From contig NZ_QMDX01000011.1 in NCBI RefSeq assembly GCF_007421925.1, positions 1-64,000 of the forward strand: a stretch of 64,000 bases of DNA, written 5' to 3'. Both the position numbers and the translations under genes were made by a program. Shown here piece after piece: positions 1-7,916 of the stretch (within the stretch, counting starts at the first letter, position 1; every line of letters starts with the position of its first letter). The notes beneath the pieces were generated by a model, which was not told the origin of the DNA, made no database searches, and saw nothing but the letters and a program-made list of their open reading frames with translations. Source of the DNA: Haloglomus irregulare (lineage in GTDB: Archaea; Halobacteriota; Halobacteria; Halobacteriales; Haloarculaceae).

Positions 1-122
1 CGCCGCGAGGCCCGGGGCCCGGAAGACTGACGCCGAGCGGCCTGCTGGAGCGGGTATCGGTGGCCGCGAACCCCACTTTTCGACTGCGGGACCGGCCTCC
101 TCGCGCCGCCCGCGCCACGCTG

Positions 123-157
123 TTGGTTACCAACGGCCGGCGAATCGGTTACCAACC
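123..157. promoter_or_regulatory. Repeated GGTTACCAAC element, possible operator
   Basis: The 10-base word GGTTACCAAC occurs at 125-134 and again at 148-157, 23 bases apart. The first copy sits inside TTGGTTACCAA (123-133), a dyad with a single central base. The second sits inside GGTTACCAACC, also nearly dyadic. Both lie 20-55 bases before the start of the zinc-finger gene, where core promoter and operator sites are expected. Two dyads about two helical turns apart suggest a repressor or activator site. No regulator is identified. Confidence 0.4.
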
Positions 158-176
158 GGCCGCCCGACCGCTCGGC

Positions 177-383
177 ATGGAGCGCTGTCCCAATTGCGGC
201 GAGGCGTTCGTGTTCCCGGTCGGGCTGAACGAGCACCGCGAGCGCTGCACGGGCTCGGCCGGCGACGTGGCCGACGGGCCGTATGACGACGACACCTGTC
301 CGATGTGCGGAACCGACTACGGAGAGCGAGGCTATCCTCAGCATCTCGCCGCCTGCGACGGGCCGGGGACGAACAGGGCTTGA
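177..383 (+). CDS. Small double zinc-finger protein
   Basis: This is a 68-residue protein. Two matching zinc-binding units are visible: Cys4, Cys7, His20, Cys24 and Cys41, Cys44, His56, Cys60. Each is CxxC, 11-12 residues, then HxxxC. The ATG at 177 is chosen because it places the first CxxC directly at the N-terminus; an upstream GTG at 60 would add a basic, low-quality extension. Haloarchaea encode many such short zinc proteins and few have known roles. Nucleic acid or protein binding is likely but not shown. A repeated dyad element lies just upstream. Confidence 0.6.
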   Translation: MERCPNCGEAFVFPVGLNEHRERCTGSAGDVADGPYDDDTCPMCGTDYGERGYPQHLAACDGPGTNRA

Positions 384-651
384 CAACAGCGACGGAGGCC
401 GCCCGGCACGACACCGACCGGCCGAACCTGGGACTGATTCGGTCGTCGTAACGGGGGCGGCGATTAATACTGTACTCAGAGTTGTACCACTCGTCTGGCG
501 GGCCCCGCTGTGTAACCCTGTTCCGGGGTCTCCAGACCTCCCGGCATCCGTCCCCTTTCAGGTACAGTAGGATAGGAGCGCCATGCTCGCCGTCCACAGA
601 CTCAGCGACGCAACCGAGACGACTTAGAGCAGGGGCCGAACCCCAGCCTCC
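384..651. other. Intergenic stretch with a possible gene fragment
   Basis: No convincing gene is seen. On the minus strand from 597 a start codon opens a protein-like stretch of about 40 residues (MDGEHGAPILLYLKGDG...), which then runs into arginine-rich sequence under the zinc-finger gene. It could be the head of a lost small protein, but it matches no family I recognise. Confidence 0.25.
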
Positions 652-1320
652 TCAGAAGTCATCGGCCCCATGCTGACTCAGATACACCTCTCTATCCTCG
701 ACGAGTGAGGGGACCGTCCGCCGAGGCACCCCAGTGTACCGAGCTGCCTTTCGGTGACTCCACCCCAGGTCTTCGACGGCGCGGATGGCCTCGACCGCGT
801 CACCGAACTCCTCGGTTGGCTGCAGGTAGCCGTCGGCGTCCGTGGTGAACCCGCAGGGCGGCCGACCCACCCACTTCCCGGCGGCCTCGGCGGCCCGAAG
901 TCCCTCCTTGGTGTTCTCCCGGATTTTCTTCGCCTCGATTTCGGCCGCCCAGGCGAGCACGTTGAGAATCATCTCGTCGTTCATCGAGAGCTCCCCGCCG
1001 GGTTCCACCTCCAGACCATCGTTCTGGACGTTCAGTCCGGTGTCGTGGTCTTCGACGATTTCATGAACGTTCTCGGACATGGCCCGCATGGTCCGGCCGA
1101 GGCGTGTCACCTTGCGAACGACGACGCGGTCGACCTCGCCGTCGCGAACGCGCTTCAGCATCTGGCGGTAGCCGGAGCGGTCGGTGTTGGTGCCGGTCGC
1201 TTCGTCGGCGAGAATCTCTATCTCGGACTCGGCGATGCCGAGGTCGCACTCAGGTTGATGGGCGACTGCAGGCTCCGGGTCGCGGAGGTCCCGGACGTGA
1301 CCGCTGAGGACATCTCCCAG
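652..1320 (-). pseudogene. Serine recombinase (resolvase family), N-terminus lost
   Basis: The minus-strand frame holds most of a haloarchaeal serine recombinase. It has the EATGTNTDRSGY segment, the conserved VVVRKVTRLGRTMR motif, the long E helix (AAEIEAKKIRENTKEGL) and a C-terminal helix-turn-helix (SHRKAARYTGVPRRT). The N-terminal strand that should carry the catalytic serine (YxRVSTxxQ type) is not in this frame. A degenerate match is in another frame near 1250-1320 (AVTSGTSATRSLQSPIN), so the gene is frameshifted and its serine motif eroded. Recombination activity is not expected. It marks an old mobile or invertible element. Confidence 0.75.
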
Positions 1321-1322
1321 GG

Positions 1323-1454
1323 GTGACGCCCGTCTGCGAGTGGTGCGGCGCCGAGATCGAGGACATCGACCGGGGTCCCCCGGGACGGGACGGCGGGAGG
1401 CATTCGCCACGAGCGCCGAACGGCAGCGGCGCTCCGACGTCGACGACGGCATAG
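1323..1454 (+). CDS. Possible 43-residue CxxC peptide, perhaps a remnant
   Basis: A GTG start opens a frame beginning VTPVCEWCGAEIE, which looks like the head of a haloarchaeal zinc-ribbon protein with one CxxC. The second cysteine pair expected in such proteins is absent. A shifted frame downstream reads RREAFATSAERQR, which resembles the missing half with its cysteines replaced. A decayed zinc protein is more likely than a working gene. It lies head to head with the broken recombinase. Confidence 0.2.
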   Translation: MTPVCEWCGAEIEDIDRGPPGRDGGRHSPRAPNGSGAPTSTTA

Positions 1455-1832
1455 CGCCCGGCTGCCACGCTATCGGTGGCAACCGGACGCGCGAATCCGC
1501 CACCGGCGGTCTGCCCGCCCTCCGCGGCCCGCGTGGCTACGCCGACTGCTGGCCGGACGGCGAGCTGGCGGAGGGTGACACCGTCGTCCGGGACCGAAGC
1601 ATCACCGGGAGCGGCTCCACCAGCCGTCTCCGAGGCCGACCAGACGAGGTCTCGCGACCTCGTCGAGTGACTCGGCGCCGACGTGGTCCGTCCCACACAG
1701 TACCCGCAGGTCCCGACTGAGGCCATCGAGCAGCTCCGTAGGCTACGTTGGATAGTCGGTTGACTGTGCTGAGTACGGGCGCACGTCGTGCACGGTACTC
1801 ACTGCAGGTGACGGGGGTCGGTCGATGGAGGT
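1455..1832. other. No gene recognised
   Basis: High-GC sequence with several overlapping open frames on both strands. None shows a motif, a plausible start or haloarchaeal amino acid composition. Confidence 0.5.
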
Positions 1833-2786
1833 TCAGCCTCGCTCGTTCGGTCCGACGGCGGCGACCACGTCGAGGTTGTGTGCGATATAGGTCAGTTCCG
1901 CGGCGTCGAGTTGCGCCCGGCGCGTCCTCAACCACCCTCGGACCCGGTCGGTCGAGAGCGCCGGGTCGTCGACCAGCGACCCCTCGACGAGCCCCAACAC
2001 GTGTCGGAGGAAGTACGCCTCCTCGGCCGGGTACCCGGACTCCGTGGGCCGCACGACCCAGTCGGACCCACCGACTGCGGCGACGGACCCCCCGGCGGCC
2101 CGGACCCACTCGGGGGCCCGTGACCCGGCCCGCGGCTCGTTCGGGTCGTCACCCTCTCGCATCCCGGCGTGCCACCGCCGCTCCAGTCGCCGTTCGAACG
2201 CCCGGTCATCCGTCGGGAGGAACCGCGTTGCACCGTCGAAGGTGATCGGGAAGTAGGCCGTGCCGCCGGGCACGAGCCGGAACAGCGATTCGACTGCGTC
2301 CGGTCCGGGTGCGACGTCGAGGAACGCCCCGGCTACGAGGGTGTCCCATGTCCGTCCGCCCGACACCCTGGAGACGAACTCGAAGACATCGGCGGTTCCG
2401 GCTTGGACCCGGACCGTCCTGCCGTCCTTCCGGAGCGTCAGTGTGAACGCTGCTGTCGCGTCCGGGAACAGTGCCGCCGAGGTCTCCCGGCTCGACACGG
2501 TATACCCCAGCGAGCGGGCGACCGACGGCAGGTACTCGGCGGCAGCTGCCACGTTCGCCGGGTCGATGTCGACCATCGTGTAGTCGGCCTCAGCGGGGAG
2601 TGCCTCCCACCGCAAGAGGCGCTCCAGCATCGTCCCGACACCAGCAGCGACGTCGATCAGGCGCGTCGGCCCGTCCAGCGCCGCCGCGAACGTATCGAAC
2701 ACCTCCCGGCTCAGCGCCCGGTCGTCGACAGTTCGCTTTGCCCGCAGGTACCGCTGTGTCGACGCGACCCCGTCCGGTTCGTCCAT
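1833..2786 (-). CDS. Class I SAM-dependent methyltransferase-like protein
   Basis: The protein is 317 residues from the preferred start (MDEPDGVAST); an in-frame ATG 19 codons upstream is possible. A Rossmann-type motif I reads LIDVAAGVGTMLERLL, followed by an acidic motif II (YTMVDIDPANV), the expected order for a SAM-binding methyltransferase. The C-terminal third ends in a helical region (LRHVLGLVEGSLVDDP). The substrate is unknown; the mid-section with ITFDGATRFLP suggests a small-molecule acceptor. It stands alone, between the decayed recombinase area and an empty stretch. Confidence 0.75.
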   Translation of the reverse strand: MDEPDGVASTQRYLRAKRTVDDRALSREVFDTFAAALDGPTRLIDVAAGVGTMLERLLRWEALPAEADYTMVDIDPANVAAAAEYLPSVARSLGYTVSSRETSAALFPDATAAFTLTLRKDGRTVRVQAGTADVFEFVSRVSGGRTWDTLVAGAFLDVAPGPDAVESLFRLVPGGTAYFPITFDGATRFLPTDDRAFERRLERRWHAGMREGDDPNEPRAGSRAPEWVRAAGGSVAAVGGSDWVVRPTESGYPAEEAYFLRHVLGLVEGSLVDDPALSTDRVRGWLRTRRAQLDAAELTYIAHNLDVVAAVGPNERG

Positions 2787-2843
2787 CGCTCCGCCCCTGC
2801 CGTCGCCCGTGTCGCCGCCGTCTGGACGGAATCGGTCGGTCAC

Positions 2844-3584
2844 GGCTACCGTTGGGGGCGTTGCCTCTTACCGGTGACGACCGTCGACCCCGCGAGCGCG
2901 AGCCACACCCGTCTCTATCTCGCACACCGCCCCGCTGCACACGGCGGAGAACGGGGAGGTGCCCGGGGTCGGCTGGATGGAGCGGATCCCGACGAGTTCC
3001 GGGAGAGGAGCGACGCACGAGAGATGACGCTACGTGTTTAGACGTTTCGTATAAATACCCGGGCGGTTTTGCTTCAGATGCGCCGTGTTCATGGCGCACC
3101 CCCCACCCCCCCACTGCGGTTCTCACGACTGGTAGCCGCGCGGCCGTGCGGCACCGAACGCGAGCCGTGGTGAGTGATGCGGGTCGTCATCCCGGAGTGG
3201 GCCGTCCGGGCCGTCGCCGATGGTGAGGGTACCGGCGCGACGTTCCGGAACGGCGCACAGTCGCGCGGCTCCCACGCGGTGTCTCGAGTCGTCGGCCGGT
3301 CGGGAGGAGCTCCACGACGGCCGTCGACGTGACCACCCGACGGCATCGACCGTCAGATGGTGAGGAAGTTTATGTACCATGCGCACAATACCGTTCCTAG
3401 GCCCGGGGGTTCCGGGCCATCTCTCCCCCACCCCCTCTTTCCGCTCCGGCCCGTGAGCGACAGCGCCACACCGCGGTGCTCGCCGCCCACCGGGAGGCCC
3501 GAACTGACCGTCACGGCGGTCCGGGAGGCCACGGCATCGTGTACCGACCGACGTGGAACGGGAGACACCGATGTCGAACCCGGC
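2844..3584. other. Gene-free stretch with a TATA box and a GC hairpin
   Basis: No gene is supported over 740 bases. A TATA-like box (TTCGTATAAATACCC) lies near 3046-3060 with no clear gene behind it. A second, GTTTATG at 3368-3374, is followed about 27 bases later by a perfect 7-bp GC stem (3400-3406 with 3412-3418, 5-base loop). This could be a small non-coding transcript. Confidence 0.35.
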
Positions 3585-3594
3585 TGTTTATACG
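3585..3594 (+). promoter_or_regulatory. TATA box for the saccharopine-dehydrogenase-like gene
   Basis: TGTTTATACG is centred about 33 bases before the GTG at 3623. This fits a near-leaderless transcript and supports that start over upstream in-frame codons. Confidence 0.65.
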
Positions 3595-3622
3595 CTGGGG
3601 GCCGAATCAGAGGTCGATTCCA

Positions 3623-4882
3623 GTGTCAGAGAGCGACCGAGACCACGATATCGTCGTGTGGGGCGCGACCGGCGTCGCCGGACGACTCCTCGCGGAGTAT
3701 CTGGCCGGACAGTACACGCCGGACGAACTGGCGCTGGCGCTGGGGGGCCGGGACGAGGAGCGCCTCGGCTCCGTCGGGGCCGATATCCGCGAGACGACGG
3801 ACGCGTGGGCCGAGGTCCCAATCGTCCTCGGCGACGCGACCGATCCGGAGAGCCTCCGTGCGCTGGCCGCGGAGACGGACGTGGTCGCCACGACGGTCGG
3901 GCCGTACACGAACTACGGCTCGCCGCTGGTCGAGGCGTGCATCGAAACCGGGACGGACTACTGCGACCTGACCGGGGAGATCAACTGGATCCGGGAGGTC
4001 GTCGACGAGTACCACAACGACGCGGTCGCGGCGGAGGCGCGTATCATCAACAGCTGCGGTTTCGACTCCGTGCCGGCGGACATGGGAACCCTGCTCGTCC
4101 AGTCGTACGCGGCGGCAGAGCACGGTGCCCCCTGCGAGGAGGTCCGCATCTACGTCGACGACGCGAGCGGCGGCGTCAGCGGCGGGACGCTGGCGAGCTT
4201 CGCCGAGCTGTTCGAGGCCGCGTCGGAGGACCCCGTCGCCCGCGAGACGCTCCGGAACCCGTACTCGCTGGCGCCGCCCGGCGAGCGCGAGGGCGTCGAC
4301 CGGGGTGCGCGCCGCCTCGCGAGGAAGGACCGCTGGCGGTCCGAGTGGACCGCCCCGTCGCCGATGGCGGCGGTGAACGAGCGGGTGGTCCGACGGAGCA
4401 ACGCGCTGCTTGACTACCGCTACGGCCGCGAGTTCCGCTGTTCGGAGGTCATTCCGACCGGCCGGTCGCTCGGCGGGGCGGCCAGCGCGAGTCTCGTCGC
4501 CGGCGGTATCGGCCTGTTCACCGGCGCGATGTCCGTCTCCCCGCTCCGGTCGCTGCTCAGTGACGTCGTGTTCCCGGACCCCGGCGAGGGCCCCTCCGAG
4601 CAGCAGATGGAGAACGGCTACTTCCTCGTCAGCGTCCTCGGGCGGGGGACGGGTGACGACGGCGAGTTCACGGTGCAGGCCGAGTTCGGCGTCGACCTGG
4701 ACCCGGGCTACGGCGCGACCGCGCGGATGCTCGGTGAATCCGCGATGTGCCTCCTCCGCGACGAGATCGACTCCCCGCTGGAGGGGGGCGTCCTGACCCC
4801 GGCGTCGGGTATCGGGATGCCCCTCGCCGAGCGCCTGCGGGACATCGGCTTCACCGCGACCGTCGGCGAGGCAGACGGGTAG
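3623..4882 (+). CDS. Saccharopine dehydrogenase-like oxidoreductase
   Basis: The protein is 419 residues from the GTG that follows a TATA box. The N-terminus has an NAD(P)-binding Rossmann start (DIVVWGATGVAGRLLAEYL), then ALGGRDEERL and a conserved NSCGFDSVPADMG segment typical of the saccharopine dehydrogenase-like family that includes trans-acting enoyl reductases. A hydrophobic Gly/Ala-rich patch (LVAGGIGLFTGAM) lies at about residue 300. The lysine-pathway saccharopine dehydrogenase role is not implied. In related proteins the family reduces enoyl or polyketide-like lipids, so a membrane-lipid role is possible but inferred. Confidence 0.85.
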   Translation: MSESDRDHDIVVWGATGVAGRLLAEYLAGQYTPDELALALGGRDEERLGSVGADIRETTDAWAEVPIVLGDATDPESLRALAAETDVVATTVGPYTNYGSPLVEACIETGTDYCDLTGEINWIREVVDEYHNDAVAAEARIINSCGFDSVPADMGTLLVQSYAAAEHGAPCEEVRIYVDDASGGVSGGTLASFAELFEAASEDPVARETLRNPYSLAPPGEREGVDRGARRLARKDRWRSEWTAPSPMAAVNERVVRRSNALLDYRYGREFRCSEVIPTGRSLGGAASASLVAGGIGLFTGAMSVSPLRSLLSDVVFPDPGEGPSEQQMENGYFLVSVLGRGTGDDGEFTVQAEFGVDLDPGYGATARMLGESAMCLLRDEIDSPLEGGVLTPASGIGMPLAERLRDIGFTATVGEADG

Positions 4883-4975
4883 CGGAGACGGAGATGTCGT
4901 AGGCGGGTGTCCGCCCGGCGAGCCCCCGGCCGCCGGGACCCCACATTGAATATCCGGTCACCCGACGCTGGGCGC

Positions 4976-5917
4976 ATGGCCGACGAGCCACACCCACAGG
5001 CACAGGAGGTCCTGGCGATGCTCGACGCGCAGAACTCGCCGCCGACGTACGGCGTGACCCCTACCGTCGCCCGGGAGCAGTTCAGGCGACTGACGGCGGA
5101 GATGCCGGCGACAGCGGTCGGTGACGTCGCCGACTTCGCCATCGAGGGGCCGGACGGCGATCTGCCGATCCGGGCGTACGTCCCCGAGGGCGAGGGCCCG
5201 TTCCCGGTGCTGGTCTACTACCACGGCGGCGGCTGGGTCATCGGCGGGCTGGACGAGTACGAGAACGTCACCTCCGCCATCTGCGACCGCGCGGAGGTGG
5301 TGGTGCTGTCGGTGGACTACCGGCTCGCCCCGGAGCACCCGTTCCCGGCGCAGCTGGAGGACGCCTACGCGGCGGCGGACTGGGCCAGCGAGTTCGCCGA
5401 GCACGTCTCGGGCGACCCCGACAGGGTCGCGGTCGGCGGGGACAGCGCGGGCGGGAACCTCGCGGCCGCGGTGTCGCTGCTGGCCCGGGACCGCGACGGG
5501 CCGGAGCTCGCCCACCAGTCCCTGGTCTACCCGGCGGTCGCGTCGCCGGTTCTCCACGACTTCGACTCCTACGAGGAGAACGCGGAGGGCTACTTCCTCG
5601 AGCGAGCGAGCATCGACTGGTTCTACGAGCGGTGGCTCCCGAGCGAGCTCCACGCGCGCAACGAGTACGCGGCGCCGCTCTTGGCGCGTGACCTCTCCGG
5701 GCTCCCCTCGGCGACCGTGGTGACGGCCGGCTTCGACCCGCTCCGGGACGAGGGCATCGCCTACGCCGAACGGCTGGCCGAGGCCGACGTCGCCGTCGGG
5801 CACGAGCACTACGCGGACATGATCCACGGCTTCGTCAGCATGACCGAACTCGTGGACACCGCCCACGCCGCCGTGGACGTCGTCTCCGAGGAGCTCGCGG
5901 CCACGCTCCACGCCTGA
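4976..5917 (+). CDS. Alpha/beta hydrolase, hormone-sensitive-lipase type esterase
   Basis: The protein is 313 residues. The oxyanion motif HGGGW is at 83-87 and the nucleophile elbow GDSAGG at 155-160, making Ser157 the nucleophile. Asp254 (FDPLRDEG) and His284 (MIHGF) complete the triad. This is the bacterial hormone-sensitive-lipase family (family IV esterases), which hydrolyses short- and medium-chain esters. The start is set by an AT-rich box (ATTGAATATC, 4944-4953) 27 bases upstream. It follows the saccharopine-dehydrogenase-like gene by 93 bases but has its own promoter. The natural substrate is unknown. Confidence 0.9.
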   Translation: MADEPHPQAQEVLAMLDAQNSPPTYGVTPTVAREQFRRLTAEMPATAVGDVADFAIEGPDGDLPIRAYVPEGEGPFPVLVYYHGGGWVIGGLDEYENVTSAICDRAEVVVLSVDYRLAPEHPFPAQLEDAYAAADWASEFAEHVSGDPDRVAVGGDSAGGNLAAAVSLLARDRDGPELAHQSLVYPAVASPVLHDFDSYEENAEGYFLERASIDWFYERWLPSELHARNEYAAPLLARDLSGLPSATVVTAGFDPLRDEGIAYAERLAEADVAVGHEHYADMIHGFVSMTELVDTAHAAVDVVSEELAATLHA

Positions 5918-6022
5918 CCCCGGCTCGAACCGCCCGGCCACGACCACCGTCACTCCGCCGTCAGGTCGAAAACGAGCGGGTCCGCGTAGCGCCGGTCGTG
6001 GTCGACACCCTCGCTCGGTCGT

Positions 6023-6178
6023 TCACCCCCCGTCCACGCCGCCGACGTGTGCGTCCGCCGGGTCGAACCCGACGGTGACCCCGCCGGTGGGCTCACGAAC
6101 CCGGACGAGGAGTTCCCGGCCCGCCCGGTCGAGATGGACGCGGGTCGTCCGGCTCGCGGTCGACCCGGACGAGGTCAT
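6023..6178 (-). pseudogene. C-terminal remnant of an ABC transporter ATPase (TOBE domain)
   Basis: Reading the minus strand, an open frame of 51 codons encodes a beta-rich tail (TTRVHLDRAGRELLVRVREP, then GGVTVGFDPADAHV). This is the usual end of a TOBE domain in haloarchaeal substrate-import ATPases. The nucleotide-binding domain is absent. Just upstream on the same strand is the signal peptide of a substrate-binding lipoprotein. Together they look like the two ends of a binding protein-permease-ATPase operon whose centre was deleted. About 100 bases past the stop another frame ends in YADPLVFDLTAE, perhaps the tail of a further lost gene. Confidence 0.55.
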
Positions 6179-6246
6179 CGGTGTTCAGGCCCGGATGGCA
6201 GTCGGCCTCGACGTCCACGCCGGCCTGCTGGTGTGGACGTAGTGGT

Positions 6247-6459
6247 TCAGCTCGTTGCTCGGCGTCTGCCGGACCAGTCCGTGTCGAACGCCGACTCGAG
6301 CCACCCCCCCGGCGAGGGGGACGGGGAGTCGATGGAACCACTGCACGTTCCGATGACCAGTCGGTCACTGCCGGACCCGCCGCCACCGCTGCCGGGGAGA
6401 CAGCCGCTCAGACCCGTCGCCGTCGCACCCGCCGTCGAGAGGAACCTCCGTCGGTCCAC
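6247..6459 (-). pseudogene. N-terminal remnant of an ABC substrate-binding lipoprotein
   Basis: The frame begins MDRRRFLSTAGATATGLSGC, a Tat signal (RRRF) followed by a lipobox cysteine (LSGC) and a Gly/Ser linker. This is the standard start of a haloarchaeal Tat-exported lipoprotein. After about 40 residues it loses coherence and stops at 70 codons, far short of the 350-450 residues of binding proteins. The ATPase tail lies 70 bases downstream on the same strand, so a deletion of the middle of a transporter operon is the simplest explanation. Confidence 0.55.
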
Positions 6460-6542
6460 TACCGCGTGGTATCCGGTCGGCCGGTTCTCCCGCGCCGGCT
6501 CGTGCGGCCGCTCCAGGCCGCGTGAGCGGCCCTCATGGCCGA

Positions 6543-7130
6543 TTACGGCAGCGCCGTCGCCAGCACCAGCCCGGTCGCGACAACCGCCGAGAGCGTCAGG
6601 CCCAGCACGGTTACGAGCTGGACGTCGACCTCCTCCAGCACCCGCTCCACGAGGCGGACGTTCGTCCGGTGGACGGCCCAGAGCAGGGAGAGCGAGAGGA
6701 AGTGGGCCTGCAGGAGGGCCCCCGCGACGCCGTCGCCGCGCGGCGGAGTCGGGGTCCAGGCGATGGTGCTCGCACTGTGCTCGTCCGCGCCCGGGGCGAC
6801 CGACGTGCGCCCGCCCTCCCGGTCCGTCTCGGCGGGCGGTTCCGGAGGACGGCCGGCGTCAGGGTTCGGGGTCGCCGCGACGTCCACCCCATCGAACAGT
6901 GAATCGGCACAGAACGCACAGACGGTCACCCGTCCGGCCTCACCCACCTCGACCGCGAGGGCCTCGCGCGACGGGACGCGCTGCTCACAGAACGCACACT
7001 CGATGGCCGCTGCCTCGTCGGCGACCGACGACGCCTCCGGCGCTGTTCCCCCGGTCTCGGCGCCCGGGTCCGCGGGGTCGGCCCCGTTCGCCCCCACCTC
7101 GGCTTCCGTCGCCGCTCCGTCGCTACTCAT
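6543..7130 (-). CDS. Zinc-ribbon protein with a C-terminal membrane anchor
   Basis: The protein is 195 residues from MSSDGAAT; a start 12 codons upstream is possible. An acidic disordered head leads into a zinc ribbon with CAFC pairs at Cys45/Cys48 and Cys71/Cys74. A proline-rich acidic linker follows, then a helical segment (LLQAHFLSLSLLWAVHRTNV) and one strong transmembrane helix (LVTVLGLTLSAVVATGLVLA) ending at the C-terminus. It is probably a tail-anchored protein with its zinc ribbon in the cytoplasm. No named family is recognised. Confidence 0.65.
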   Translation of the reverse strand: MSSDGAATEAEVGANGADPADPGAETGGTAPEASSVADEAAAIECAFCEQRVPSREALAVEVGEAGRVTVCAFCADSLFDGVDVAATPNPDAGRPPEPPAETDREGGRTSVAPGADEHSASTIAWTPTPPRGDGVAGALLQAHFLSLSLLWAVHRTNVRLVERVLEEVDVQLVTVLGLTLSAVVATGLVLATALP

Positions 7131-7646
7131 CAGGTGGATAGTGGTCCCGTTCGGACATAGGTCCACACCCGCAGAGTTGGGGCGCGAGGGACGCGGTATC
7201 GTCGTCCCCCGGGCCGATTCATGAACGCGCGTCGGCGACGAGCAGCGGGCGGATGAGGCCGCTACGACATCGTTCCCTGTTTCGATGCCGGATTCACCCG
7301 GTTCTCGGGCGGCGGCTGTGGTGCCGTGGATGGTGGCCGCACTCGTCGACGGCCCGCCAGGCGGCCACTACCGGACGACGGAGCCGGAGCGGTCGGAGCG
7401 ACGGCGCCCCGCGTGACACGCCGTCCGGGACGGGCCCGCCACGCTTGCTGCCAGCAGTCGTGCCGACCCCGCCGAGCACTGTCGTCGGTTCGTTCGGACG
7501 CAGGAGGGTGTCCGGGGAGGCGCCACGGTGACCATCAGTTCGACGTCGACGCGATACCCGTCGCGGTTCGACAGGGGCCGAATCCCGGCTCTGTCGGTGC
7601 CATCGACCAGGCGCACGCAGTCGTCTTCGGGTGTTTCCATAACACC
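7131..7646. other. No gene recognised
   Basis: About 500 bases without a supported gene. A minus-strand frame from 7640 (METPEDDCVRLVDG...) looks protein-like for about 40 residues, then degenerates. The only TATA-like box nearby is too close to its start to serve it. Confidence 0.4.
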
Positions 7647-7654
7647 TTTTTATT
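7647..7654 (+). promoter_or_regulatory. TATA box of the small membrane-protein operon
   Basis: TTTTTATT is centred 29 bases before the ATG at 7680, the spacing of a leaderless haloarchaeal promoter. Confidence 0.65.
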
Positions 7655-7679
7655 CAACTTCCTTCAGCTAAACCACTCA

Positions 7680-7916
7680 ATGGTCACCTCGTATGTACGT
7701 CGGATGGATCGGCTATCACGTGTGCAGTACCTCCTGATGCTCATATTCGGCACAGCGACGGTACTGCTCGCGGTTGGGCTCCCGCCGTCAAAACTTCGGG
7801 CTGCAGGAGTGGCACTGTGTTTCGGACTGACGGCTGGCCTCTGGGGTTCGCACCTCCTCCAAGTGGTCATCGATGCGGTTGCAGCCAGCGGTGCGGTACC
7901 TACCAATGGCGACTGA
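7680..7916 (+). CDS. Small two-helix membrane protein
   Basis: This 78-residue protein has two hydrophobic helices (YLLMLIFGTATVLLAVGL and AAGVALCFGLTAGLWG). It overlaps the next gene by 11 bases and both follow one TATA box, so they are an operon and probably partners. A second in-frame ATG at 7704 could be used, but the TATA spacing favours 7680. No family is recognised. Confidence 0.6.
   Translation: MVTSYVRRMDRLSRVQYLLMLIFGTATVLLAVGLPPSKLRAAGVALCFGLTAGLWGSHLLQVVIDAVAASGAVPTNGD

Noticed and set aside
7368-7640. Minus-strand frame beginning METPEDDCVRLVDG
   Set aside because: The first 40 residues look plausible, but the frame then degrades and the nearest TATA box is only about 11 bases from the start.
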